This document shows, one piece after another, positions 25,360 to 33,074 of a stretch of DNA of 36,184 bases. Every line of letters begins with the position of its first letter. The first letter of the stretch is position 1. This DNA is from Micromonospora arida. Its GTDB lineage: Bacteria > Actinomycetota > Actinomycetes > Mycobacteriales > Micromonosporaceae. Below the pieces are notes generated by a model. It saw only the letters and a program-made list of their open reading frames with translations. It had not been told where the DNA came from and ran no database searches. Position numbers and translations under genes: made by a program. The stretch covers positions 1-36,184 of the forward strand of contig NZ_QGSY01000182.1 of the NCBI RefSeq assembly GCF_003857035.1, written 5' to 3'.

Positions 25360-26598
25360 TCAGGGCTGCGCATCCGCCCTTTCCGCGAGCGACTTCAGCT
25401 CTGGTGATGCCGCACGTCCGGCGACCAGGATCAGTTCGCGGATCGCGTTCCGGGCGGCAACATGAGTGTGGATGAGTTCCGGTGCCAACTTCTCGGCTTC
25501 GAGCAAGTGCGCCAACGCCTCGCCGCCCTGCCGGCGCTGCGCATAAGCACGGCCGAGATCCATCGCTAGTCGCGCACGGCGTTCCGTCGACAACCGTTCG
25601 GCGTTGATCCGTTCTCCGATGTCGATGGCCTCCCCTGCATCGCCAAGTTCGACCGCGATTGAGACAGCCTGGATGTCGACATTGGTTCGCCCGAATTCGA
25701 GGTTCAAGTCATTCCGGTCGACACCAAGCTTTTCAGCTACCTGCCGGGCATGCTCGATCTCCCGCCGGGCGTCTGCCCGGTTCCCTGCCCGTGCGTGAAC
25801 CAGTGCCAACGCTAGGTGTAGCGAGCCTAGAACCGACAACGCCTCTGGATGTGCGGTAGTTCCGCTTAGGTGCCGACGTAGAGCAACTACTGCCGTTGCT
25901 GCCGCATGCTCAGCCTGATCCAAGTGCTTGAGCCGCACGAACGCCTGCGCGAGCCGGTAAACACCAGCGAAGACGTGCAATACCTCGCCCGACCGTTCGG
26001 CCGCAGTGATCGATCGGTCTGCCGCTAGCCAGGCTGCATCGGGTTCGTCCTGTCGCACGAATGCGGCAGAGAGCGCCTGGTACGTACGGCTGAGTAGGAG
26101 CCATAGCGTCGGCTGATCCGTTGACGGAGCGGTGCGTGCTGCGCGCTCCAATCGGGGAATGAGCGGGCCGATCGCCGAACTTAGCTCTGCGAATCGGCTT
26201 CCATGGGTTAGCTCCCAAACCGCATCCACCGCGGCCCGCAATTCGTCAACATCGACGGCTGCGTCGGCGGCGTTCGCCATGAGGAGAACGTCTGGCACCG
26301 GGTACCCGGATATGGTCAGACGTGCTTGATCCAAGTCGTTCGGCGCGTCGGCGGATTCGGCCGGAGCCGATACGGGCGTCGGCGTATCCGGTCGCAGCGT
26401 CTGGAGCGGCACACCTAGTCCGTCGGCGAGTAGCCGGAGGACGTCTAGCCGATTGACCGGCTGAATGCCCCGTTCCACCTGCGAAAGCCAACTCGCGGTG
26501 CGACCGAGCGTCGCCGCCAACTCCTCCTGTTTCATGCCGCGTTGCCTGCGCAATTCGGCCACTCTCAACCCGAACGCTCGGCTATCCCCTTCACTCAT
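25360..26598 (-). CDS. XRE-family regulator with TPR-like C-terminal region
   Basis: 412 aa. The N-terminal helix-turn-helix (FGLRVAELRRQRGMKQEELAATLGRTASWLSQVERG, about 9-43) is canonical XRE. The rest is a run of helical repeats (LWLLLSRTYQALSAAFV, VYRLAQAFVRLKHLDQAEHAA, LHLALALVHARAGNRADARREI, LAMDLGRAYAQRRQGGEALAHL) resembling TPRs, as in peptide- or signal-sensing regulators. It is transcribed away from the transfer/replication operon and probably represses or activates it through the palindromic boxes at 26972-27027. Its start overlaps the upstream monooxygenase-like stop as ATGA, so the two form an operon. Confidence 0.87.
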   Translation of the reverse strand: MSEGDSRAFGLRVAELRRQRGMKQEELAATLGRTASWLSQVERGIQPVNRLDVLRLLADGLGVPLQTLRPDTPTPVSAPAESADAPNDLDQARLTISGYPVPDVLLMANAADAAVDVDELRAAVDAVWELTHGSRFAELSSAIGPLIPRLERAARTAPSTDQPTLWLLLSRTYQALSAAFVRQDEPDAAWLAADRSITAAERSGEVLHVFAGVYRLAQAFVRLKHLDQAEHAAATAVVALRRHLSGTTAHPEALSVLGSLHLALALVHARAGNRADARREIEHARQVAEKLGVDRNDLNLEFGRTNVDIQAVSIAVELGDAGEAIDIGERINAERLSTERRARLAMDLGRAYAQRRQGGEALAHLLEAEKLAPELIHTHVAARNAIRELILVAGRAASPELKSLAERADAQP

Positions 26599-26927
26599 GC
26601 GCGCATCAGCCCCTTCCCGGATTCGGCTTGCATGAACGTCACATCAACGCCGCTCAGGTACTGCTCGCGTTCGGCAAGGAACCGCTTGATGTGTGGTTGC
26701 TCCTCGTGAAAGTCGAAGGCCGCGCGATCGGCGTAGAGCTCGTAGAACACGCGAACGAGCGGCTCGGTCGGGACGGTGTGGATCACGTACGCCAGCGTGT
26801 CCGGCTCCAGCCGTTCGATCTCCGGCCGTGCCTGGGCCACGAGCCTGTCGAACTCTGCGGCGGCGGTCTCGTCGCGCAGCTCGAAACGTACAACTAGGCC
26901 AAATCCCCTGCTCACAGCGCCTCCCAT
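26595..26927 (-). CDS. antibiotic biosynthesis monooxygenase-fold (ABM) protein
   Basis: 110 aa from ATG 26927, or 106 from GTG 26915. GFGLVVRFELRDETAAAEFDRLVAQARPEIERLEPDTLAYVIHT and EPLVRVFYELYADRAAFDFHEEQPHIKRFLAER match the ABM dimeric ferredoxin-like fold, which includes quinol monooxygenases and heme-degrading enzymes. Here it is the first gene of the regulator operon, so it may give the XRE protein a redox or small-molecule input; that is speculation. Confidence 0.82.
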   Translation of the reverse strand: MGGAVSRGFGLVVRFELRDETAAAEFDRLVAQARPEIERLEPDTLAYVIHTVPTEPLVRVFYELYADRAAFDFHEEQPHIKRFLAEREQYLSGVDVTFMQAESGKGLMRA

Positions 26928-26971
26928 GTAGTTGCACTCCAGCTTGACAGACCCGCAGAGACACTGCCAAT

Positions 26972-27027
26972 CGCAGTTTCTCTTGACTCGCAGTTTTACT
27001 GCGGGTTATGGTCGCACTGCTACTGCG
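26972..27027 (+). promoter_or_regulatory. main AICE promoter with palindromic operator
   Basis: TTGACT (26983-26988) and TATGGT (27007-27012) are 18 bp apart. The spacer holds a perfect palindrome CGCAGT-TTT-ACTGCG (26989-27003). More half sites flank it: CGCAGT at 26972-26977 and ACTGCG at 27022-27027, with ACTGC at 27016. A protein bound there would block RNA polymerase; the divergent XRE protein is the obvious candidate. Confidence 0.65.
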
Positions 27028-27091
27028 AGTCGCGGCAACGCCGCAGCTCAGTGGCGCTGTTCGTCACGCCTGCAACCTGTTGGAGGTTCCG

Positions 27092-27328
27092 TTGAGACCG
27101 CATCGAACCGAGCCGACGCCGAAGGCTCTGGCCGCGATTGAGACCGAGTGGCCGCTGATCGAGGCCGAGCTGTCCGTTCTGGACGCCGAGATCATCCTGA
27201 TGTACGCCGCCGACCACGGTGGCCCGTCGCCGCTGGATTGGCGGCGGCTGCGCCGGGCCGAGGCCCGCGTGACCCGCGTCGCTGCCGAGCTGGCCGCGCG
27301 TCCCGCCTCCCGGAAGGCGGTCGCGTGA
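27092..27328 (+). CDS. DUF6284-like small AICE protein
   Basis: 78 aa from TTG 27092, with GGAGG 5 nt upstream; upstream codons (from 27008) overlap the promoter, so the longer version is unlikely. The sequence is helical with LIEAELSVLDAEIILMYAADHGGPSPLDWRRLRRAEARV, a pattern I associate with DUF6284 proteins that open AICE operons. Function unknown. The stop overlaps the next start (TGATG). Confidence 0.72.
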   Translation: MRPHRTEPTPKALAAIETEWPLIEAELSVLDAEIILMYAADHGGPSPLDWRRLRRAEARVTRVAAELAARPASRKAVA

Positions 27329-28092
27329 TGGCCCAGGACCTCAAGCGCCTCAAGCGCATCGGGTGGGGTGTTCGTTCGGTGTTCGCTCTCGGCATCGCGG
27401 CGTCGCTGGCGGGCAACGTGCTGCACGCCAGCGACAACGTGATCAGTCAGGCAATCTCCGCGTGGTCGCCCGTGGCGCTACTGCTGGCGGTCGAGCTGAT
27501 CTCTCGGATCCCGGCGCGGCGCGGTGCGCTGTCGGCCGTCCGGCTGGGAGCTACGGCCGTCATTGCGGGCATCGCGGCGTGGGTTTCGTACTGGCACATG
27601 GTGGGAGTGGCCACCCGGTACGGCGAGGCCGACTCCTCGGCCTACCTGCTGCCGTTCAGCGTGGACGGTTTGATCGTGGTCGCGTCGATCAGCCTGGTTG
27701 AGATCGGCGGCCGGATCCGCACCCTCACCGAGGCCGCATCGGTCAGCGAGCCCGCTCCGTCCCCCGCCGACGTGGTCGAGTCGAAGTCGGTCTACACCAA
27801 CGAGGACATCTGGGGACCGGAGACGTCTGCCGCGCCGGTGCCCACGGTCCAAGTCGCTCCGGCTCCGGCAGTCAAGAAGACGCCGGTCAAGCGGGTCACA
27901 CCGCGCCCGGTGTCGGCCGAGAAGGTCGCCAAGGCCGCCGCCAAGATGCCCGACGCGCCGGTCTCGCAGATCGCCGCCAAGGCCGGTGTCTCGGTCTCGA
28001 CCGCGCGACGACACCTCGCCGCCCTGCGCGTCACCGATGCGTCACCATCTGCCCCGCTTCCTGCGGAAACGCCCGCTCTCGCCGCTGCCTAG
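27328..28092 (+). CDS. DUF2637 membrane protein (Spd-like, plasmid spread)
   Basis: 254 aa from ATG 27328, translationally coupled to the gene before. Four membrane helices in the first 130 residues (VFALGIAASLAGNVLHA, PVALLLAVELISRI, AVIAGIAAWVSYWHMVG, FSVDGLIVVASISLVEIG) match DUF2637. The C-terminal third is Pro/Ala-rich and ends in a winged/HTH-like segment (KMPDAPVSQIAAKAGVSVSTARRHLAALRV). Proteins of this type occur with TraB-like translocases in actinobacterial plasmids and are thought to help spread DNA through the mycelium. A DNA-binding tail on a membrane protein fits a role in positioning the element. Confidence 0.87.
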   Translation: MAQDLKRLKRIGWGVRSVFALGIAASLAGNVLHASDNVISQAISAWSPVALLLAVELISRIPARRGALSAVRLGATAVIAGIAAWVSYWHMVGVATRYGEADSSAYLLPFSVDGLIVVASISLVEIGGRIRTLTEAASVSEPAPSPADVVESKSVYTNEDIWGPETSAAPVPTVQVAPAPAVKKTPVKRVTPRPVSAEKVAKAAAKMPDAPVSQIAAKAGVSVSTARRHLAALRVTDASPSAPLPAETPALAAA

Positions 28093-28182
28093 CTTCGCCC
28101 GGTGACGCGGTCACCCGCCGCCAAGCAAGCGCCGCGTCACCGGCTCCCCATCAGCCAACAGACCTCAAGAGAGGCATCCATC

Positions 28183-28626
28183 ATGACCGCCGCGTTTGCC
28201 GCTGTCTTCGTCGCCCTGTTCGTCGCCCACCAGGTCGCCGACCACTGGATCCAGACCCAGCACCAGGCCGACTGCAAGGGCCGCCCCGGCTGGCCCGGCC
28301 GCATCGCCTGCGCCGCGCACGTCGCCACCTACACGCTGACCGCGCTGGTCGCCCTCGCAGCCCTCGCGCTGTCGACCGATCTGGACGTCAGCCCCGGCAG
28401 GGCCGCCGCCGGACTCACGATCTCCGCCGTCACGCACTACATCGCCGACCGGCGCACCCCGCTCAAGCGCCTCGCCGAGCTGACCGGCTCCGCGAAGTTC
28501 TACGCCCTCGGCTGCCCTCGTCCCGGCCGCGATGACAACCCGTCGCTCGGCACCGGCTCGTACGCCCTCGATCAGTCCTTCCACTACCTGTTCCTGTTCG
28601 TCGCCGCCCTCGTGATCGCCGCCTGA
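28183..28626 (+). CDS. DUF3307-like membrane protein
   Basis: 147 aa from ATG 28183, with AGAGAGG upstream; the frame is open to 28102 but that part is unlike the family. FAAVFVALFVAHQVADHWIQTQHQADCKG and GLTISAVTHYIADRR, with SFHYLFLFVAALVIAA at the end, give three to four membrane helices and conserved His and Asp residues. Common in AICE transfer operons just before the ftsK-like gene; function unknown. Confidence 0.75.
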   Translation: MTAAFAAVFVALFVAHQVADHWIQTQHQADCKGRPGWPGRIACAAHVATYTLTALVALAALALSTDLDVSPGRAAAGLTISAVTHYIADRRTPLKRLAELTGSAKFYALGCPRPGRDDNPSLGTGSYALDQSFHYLFLFVAALVIAA

Positions 28627-28643
28627 GACCGGAGGACAACGCC

Positions 28644-30779
28644 GTGAACACGCCCAACCCGAACCCCGAGAACTTCAACTGGAACGCCGCCGAGGCCGAC
28701 GTCGCCGAGGTCGTCAACCTGGACGCCGAGCGCTCCCGCCGGGCCGCCGCCGAGTCCGGCACGCACTTCGAGGTGAACCTGGACGAGATCCCGCAGCGCG
28801 GTGGGATGCCCGTCGAGCTGCCGCCGGTTGACGCGTCCGGCAAGCGGCCAATCGTGCCGGCCAACTGGTCGACGTGGCCGAACATCCGACACAGCCTCGC
28901 GCAGGCCGCCGCCCTGACCGGCTACCGCGCCGGGTTCCACGCCGTCCGCGCACCCTGGTACGCCACCCTCGCCACATTCTGGGCTGGGGTAGGCACGTTC
29001 CGGCTCATCGGCCGACAGCTCAAGTGGTGGTGGGTGTCGGAGCAGTACGGGCTGCGGCAGGCCGCCGCCGACGCCAACGACCCGGCCATGTGGCTCAAGC
29101 TGCACCGCGAGGTCAAGGCCACCCGCATGTGGCGCGGCATCGTGCTCGCCGCCGAGGCCGTCGCGGTGTGCGTCGGCGGCCCGGTGCTCTACGCCGTCGC
29201 CCCGGTGTGGGCGCTGGTGCTTACCGCCTGCCTGCTGGTCGCATTCCTGGCGCACATCGGCCGGCCCGAGGACCGGCGCATCATCACCCCGGCCACCGTC
29301 TCGGGTCGCTTCCGCCGGGTGAACCCGGACATCATCCTGCGGGCCTACTACGCCGCTGGCCTCGGGCACCCGGACAAGGCGCACCAACAGATCGGGTTCG
29401 GCTCGACCATGGCCCGTGACGCCTCGGGCACCGGTTCTCAGGTGTCGATCGACCTGCCGTACGGGAAGACGTTCGACGACGCGGTCAAGGCACGCGGCGC
29501 GATCGCCTCGGGCCTGGACGTCGCGGTTTCGCAGGTGTTCATCACCCGCGATCCCAGCTCGCACCGACGGCACACGCTGTGGGTCGCCGACCGCGACCCG
29601 CTCGCCCAGGGTGCGGGCCGGACGCCACTGCTGCGCTGCAAGCCGACCGATATTTGGCAGCCTGCCCCGTTCGGGCTGGACGAGCGCGGCAACAAGGTGA
29701 GCGTCGACCTGATGTGGAACAGCATCCTGATCGGCGCGCAGCCTCGGCAGGGCAAGACGTTCGCCGCTCGCTCGCTGGCCCTGTACGCCGCGCTGGACCC
29801 GTACGTGAAGCTGACGGTCCTGGACGGTGGCGGTAAGCCGGACTGGCGCAAGTTCGCGCTGGTCGCCGACCGGTACGCGTTCGGTCTGGCGATGACCCGC
29901 GACGGCGACCCCGCCGAGATCGCGCTCGAAGCGCTGCGGGAGATCAAGGCCGACGTGCAGGACCGGTACGAGCGGCTGTCCAAGCTGCCGGTCGACATCT
30001 GCCCCGAGGGCAAGCTGACCCGCGAGATCGCCCGTGACCCGAAGTACCGGATGCCGGTACGGCTGGTGGTCCTGGATGAGTTTCAGGAGTACTTCGACCT
30101 CGGCGACATCAGCAAGGAGATCGCGTCTCTGCTGGTCTACCTGGTCAAGGTCGCCCCGGCGGCCGGTGTCGGGTTCGTCGACGCCACCCAGCGGCCCAGT
30201 GGGGTCGGCGGTGGGCAGGTCGCTACCCAGTTCATCAGCTTCCGCGACAACCACCAGGTGCGGTTCTCCCTGCGTACCGGGTCGTGGAACGTCTCCGACC
30301 TGGTGTTGGGAGCGGGGGCGAACTCCGAGGGCTACGACTCGTCGACGCTGCTGCCCAGCTACAAGGGCGTCGGCATCCTGCGCGGCGCGTCCGACGCCAC
30401 CCCGACGGTTCGCACGTACCTCGCCGACGCGGACGACGCGGAGAAGATCCTGATCGCCGCCCGGAAGCTGCGCGAGGCGGCCGGCACGCTGTCCGGCATG
30501 GCGGCCGGGGAGGACGTTGCCCGTGAGATCCGCGACGTGCTCGCCGACGTCCGCAGCGTGATCGAGCGCGGCGAGACCGGCGCGCAGTGGGAAGAGATCG
30601 CGGCCCGCCTCGCCGCCCGGCTCCCCGAGGCGTACGCGGACGTGACCGCCGAATCGATTTCCGCTCAGGTCCGGTCGTTCGGCGTACGCAGCGTAGACGT
30701 CAAGCGCTCCGGCAAGGCCCTCAAGGGAGCCAAGGCCGACGACATCGACGCCGCGATCACCCGCCGCAAGGCCGCGTAG
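28644..30779 (+). CDS. FtsK/SpoIIIE-type conjugative DNA translocase (TraB-like)
   Basis: 711 aa, GTG start with GGAGG 8 nt upstream. The N-terminal region has hydrophobic segments (about 105-125 and 168-210). The motor domain has Walker A GAQPRQGKTFAA (about 364-375), Walker B RLVVLDEFQEYF (about 474-485) and later DATQRPSGVGGG, typical of FtsK motors. The C-terminal 100 residues (EKILIAARKLREAAG through DDIDAAITRRKAA) are helical and may be the winged-helix/gamma-like DNA-recognition part. In actinomycetes one such hexameric motor moves double-stranded DNA between cells, recognising 8-bp repeats at the clt site. A matching repeat cluster starts at the base after its stop codon. Confidence 0.9.
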   Translation: MNTPNPNPENFNWNAAEADVAEVVNLDAERSRRAAAESGTHFEVNLDEIPQRGGMPVELPPVDASGKRPIVPANWSTWPNIRHSLAQAAALTGYRAGFHAVRAPWYATLATFWAGVGTFRLIGRQLKWWWVSEQYGLRQAAADANDPAMWLKLHREVKATRMWRGIVLAAEAVAVCVGGPVLYAVAPVWALVLTACLLVAFLAHIGRPEDRRIITPATVSGRFRRVNPDIILRAYYAAGLGHPDKAHQQIGFGSTMARDASGTGSQVSIDLPYGKTFDDAVKARGAIASGLDVAVSQVFITRDPSSHRRHTLWVADRDPLAQGAGRTPLLRCKPTDIWQPAPFGLDERGNKVSVDLMWNSILIGAQPRQGKTFAARSLALYAALDPYVKLTVLDGGGKPDWRKFALVADRYAFGLAMTRDGDPAEIALEALREIKADVQDRYERLSKLPVDICPEGKLTREIARDPKYRMPVRLVVLDEFQEYFDLGDISKEIASLLVYLVKVAPAAGVGFVDATQRPSGVGGGQVATQFISFRDNHQVRFSLRTGSWNVSDLVLGAGANSEGYDSSTLLPSYKGVGILRGASDATPTVRTYLADADDAEKILIAARKLREAAGTLSGMAAGEDVAREIRDVLADVRSVIERGETGAQWEEIAARLAARLPEAYADVTAESISAQVRSFGVRSVDVKRSGKALKGAKADDIDAAITRRKAA

Positions 30780-30869
30780 CCGGTCGCGGCCCGCCCGCGA
30801 CCGGTCGCGTCACCGCGACTCAACCCGCGACCGGCCTGGTCAGCGCAGACATCGACCGGTCGCGGGTTG
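30780..30869. repeat. GCGACCGG repeat cluster: candidate transfer locus (clt)
   Basis: Five copies of GCGACCGG or its complement in 90 bp (30780, 30797, 30801, 30827, 30856). They form two hairpins: CCGGTCGCGG/CCGCGACCGG (30780-30804) and a longer one whose 20-bp arms (30815-30834 and 30856-30875) match at 19 positions. The first hairpin may also stop transcription from the translocase gene. Confidence 0.65.
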
Positions 30870-30914
30870 CGTCGCCAGCCCTTCACGCCCAAAAACGCCC
30901 TCTGGAGGCTCACT

Positions 30915-31187
30915 ATGTCTGCCCTCGCCGCGACCGCGACCCCCGGAACCACCATGATCGGCGTACTGATCCTCGCCGCCGCGATCGCCACGCTCTGTTA
31001 CGCCCTCGGCTGCTGGCTCTGGCCGTTCGGAGCCTGCCGCAAGTGCTCCGGCACCGGCACGCGCCGTTCCCCGTTCGGCCGCGCGTTCGGCCTCTGCCGC
31101 CGCTGCCACGGCGACGGACGCCGCCTGCGCATCGGCCGCCGGATCATCAACAGCCTGCGCGAGATACACGGCAAGGGCACCCGCTGA
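30915..31187 (+). CDS. small membrane protein with zinc ribbon
   Basis: 90 aa from ATG 30915, with GGAGG 7 nt upstream. One membrane helix (MIGVLILAAAIATLCYALGCWL) is followed by a DnaJ-like zinc ribbon: CRKCSGTGTR and CRRCHGDGRR. Typical of short AICE genes between the translocase and replication modules; function unknown. It overlaps the next start (TGATG). Confidence 0.75.
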   Translation: MSALAATATPGTTMIGVLILAAAIATLCYALGCWLWPFGACRKCSGTGTRRSPFGRAFGLCRRCHGDGRRLRIGRRIINSLREIHGKGTR

Positions 31188-31531
31188 TGGCCCGGACCAT
31201 GGCCCGGTTCAGCCGGACCGAGACGCCGCACACCACCTGGTGCACCCGCGATCACCGCTGCGGGGTGACCCTGCACCAGGCCCCGGACATCATCGCCGAC
31301 GGTCCGCTCGGCGGCCGGGCCGTCATCACCCGCGTCCGCGCCGCCGACGTCGACTACGCCGAGATCCGCATCCGCGTCGCGCTCAGCCGGACCGAGGACA
31401 CCGCCCGGCGACAGCTCGGCCTCGTGCTGCACCTGTGCCGCGAGTTGCTGGCCGCCGTCGCCGCGATCCGGCCCGCCGCTCTGCGCGGGCGGGCCGCCGA
31501 CCGTCCGGCGCTCGGCAGGAGGGCCGGCTGA
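31187..31531 (+). CDS. hypothetical AICE protein
   Basis: 114 aa from ATG 31187, coupled to the gene before. It has a Cys/His-containing N-terminal part (TTWCTRDHRCGVTLHQAPD) and a helical C-terminal half (EDTARRQLGLVLHLCRELLAAVAAIRP). I do not recognise the family; position and coupling support it as a real gene of the operon. Confidence 0.68.
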   Translation: MARTMARFSRTETPHTTWCTRDHRCGVTLHQAPDIIADGPLGGRAVITRVRAADVDYAEIRIRVALSRTEDTARRQLGLVLHLCRELLAAVAAIRPAALRGRAADRPALGRRAG

Positions 31532-31902
31532 TGTCGCGGATCCGGGCCGCCTACTGGGATCCCGACGCCGAGCGGTACGACGTCCCGACGTTCTGGTGGC
31601 AGGGCGCGCCGGACGGCTACGCCACCCGCAGGCAGCTTCGGGCGCGCGGCCTGCGGCCGGGCGGTCAGCCGATCGCCGCGCAGATCCTCTGGCGGGGCGT
31701 CGGCGGCACCCGGACCGCGTACCTGTACCGGCTCGACCTCGCCCGGCCCAAGCGCACCGCCAGCCCGGCACAACGGCGTGCGATCTCGGCCGCGCTGCGT
31801 GCGCGCCGCATCTGCCCGACCTGCGGCGAGCTGCGCGACTACTACATCCCGCGCTCGCTGGGCGAGTGCCTGGACTGCCACGACGGGCGGCCGGGCCGAT
31901 GA
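31531..31902 (+). CDS. RRQRL motif-type zinc-binding protein
   Basis: 123 aa from ATG 31531, with GGAGG 7 nt upstream. The TRRQLRARGLRPGGQPIAAQI segment gives the motif that names the family, and CPTCGEL with ECLDCHDG supplies a zinc-binding pair near the C-terminus. Common in actinomycete AICEs next to the replication genes; function unknown. The last 4 bp overlap the start of the primase gene (ATGA). Confidence 0.82.
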   Translation: MSRIRAAYWDPDAERYDVPTFWWQGAPDGYATRRQLRARGLRPGGQPIAAQILWRGVGGTRTAYLYRLDLARPKRTASPAQRRAISAALRARRICPTCGELRDYYIPRSLGECLDCHDGRPGR

Positions 31903-33074
31903 CCGGCGGGCACTGGATCGGCGCGAGCAAGGCCCTCGGCCGCCTCGTGCCAGCCGACCTGCCCTACCCGCACATCTGCGACCGCGCCGTCGCGGCCGAA
32001 GACACCGTTTCTGGTCAGCCGTTGCAGGTCGCTCGATGGGAGAAGGCCCGCTACTGCGCCGCGTGCGCGCACGACAAGCACCTCACGACCCAGCCGTCCA
32101 CGCCCGACACCCGGAGGCCGAACACCATGCCCGACACCGAAAACCTGCGCGACGTGGCCCTCGCCGCCGCCGCGCACGGCTGGCACGTCTTCCCCCTGCG
32201 GCCCGACGACAAGAGGCCCGCGTTCCCCGACCACGTCGCCGACGCCTGCACCGGCACGGATCCGCGCTGCCGCAACGGACACACTGGCTGGGAGACACGC
32301 GCCACCGTCGACCACGACCGGATCCGACGCGGCTGGTCCACCGTGCCGTACGGGGTCGGCATCGCCTGCGGCCCGTCCGGGCTAGTCGTCGTCGATCTGG
32401 ACGTCCGCAAGGCCGACCAGGCTCCGCCGACCGGGTGCGCTCACTCGGCGGCCCGCCACGGTGCCGAGGTGTTCGCCGCGCTGTGCGAGGTCGCCGGACG
32501 GCCGGTGCCTGCCGACACGTACACCGTGACCACGGGCCGAGGCGGCACGCACCTGTATTTCCGGCACCCGGTCGCTGGTCCGGCCCTGCGCAACACGGCC
32601 GGGGAGCGCGGCAACGGCCTCGGCTGGCTGGTCGACACTCGCGCCCACGGCGGCTACGTCGTCGCGGCCGGAAGCACCGTCGCCGGACGCCCGTACACGG
32701 TCACCCGCGATCGGCCGGTCGCCGACCTGCCCGACTGGCTCGCCGAACGCCTCGCCCCCGCGCCGCTGCCGCCGCAACGCCCGGTCGCTGTCGACCTGCC
32801 GTCTGGCAGGGCCGGCGCCTACCTGGATGCCGCGATCGGCCGCCAGCTCGACCACCTGCGACACGCGGCCGAGGGGGAGCGCAACCACACGCTCTACGTG
32901 TCCGCGGTCGCCCTCGGCCAGCTTGCGGCCGGGGGAGCGCTGTCCGTCTACCAGGCCGCCGCGCTGCTGGAGCAGACCGCCCTGTCGATCGGCCTCAGCC
33001 GGTTCGAGACGCTACGCACGATCCGCTCTGGCCTCGCCGCCGGTGCCCGTCGCCCCCGGACGGTGGCCGCATGA
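31899..33074 (+). CDS. bifunctional primase-polymerase (prim-pol) with N-terminal extension
   Basis: 391 aa from ATG 31899, or 315 from ATG 32127 (GGAGG 10 nt upstream). The prim-pol domain begins at LRDVALAAAAHGWHVFPLRPDDKRP and has GVGIACGPSGLVVVDLDVRK, where D-L-D (about 164-166) holds the catalytic acids, then VTTGRGGTHLYFRHP. A helical tail with ERNHTLYVSAVALGQLAAGGAL follows. It should make primers and copy the element during excised replication, with the ATPase encoded next. The 76-residue extension has CDRAV, a Cys pair (YCAACAHDKHL) and looks like a small zinc-binding module; no stop separates it from the primase. Confidence 0.85.
   Translation: MTGGHWIGASKALGRLVPADLPYPHICDRAVAAEDTVSGQPLQVARWEKARYCAACAHDKHLTTQPSTPDTRRPNTMPDTENLRDVALAAAAHGWHVFPLRPDDKRPAFPDHVADACTGTDPRCRNGHTGWETRATVDHDRIRRGWSTVPYGVGIACGPSGLVVVDLDVRKADQAPPTGCAHSAARHGAEVFAALCEVAGRPVPADTYTVTTGRGGTHLYFRHPVAGPALRNTAGERGNGLGWLVDTRAHGGYVVAAGSTVAGRPYTVTRDRPVADLPDWLAERLAPAPLPPQRPVAVDLPSGRAGAYLDAAIGRQLDHLRHAAEGERNHTLYVSAVALGQLAAGGALSVYQAAALLEQTALSIGLSRFETLRTIRSGLAAGARRPRTVAA

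Noticed and set aside
31240..31530. Longer versions of the RRQRL protein and of other AICE genes using upstream codons
   Set aside because: The extra codons overlap the preceding gene in another frame; ATGA or TGATG overlaps with ribosome sites mark the real starts.
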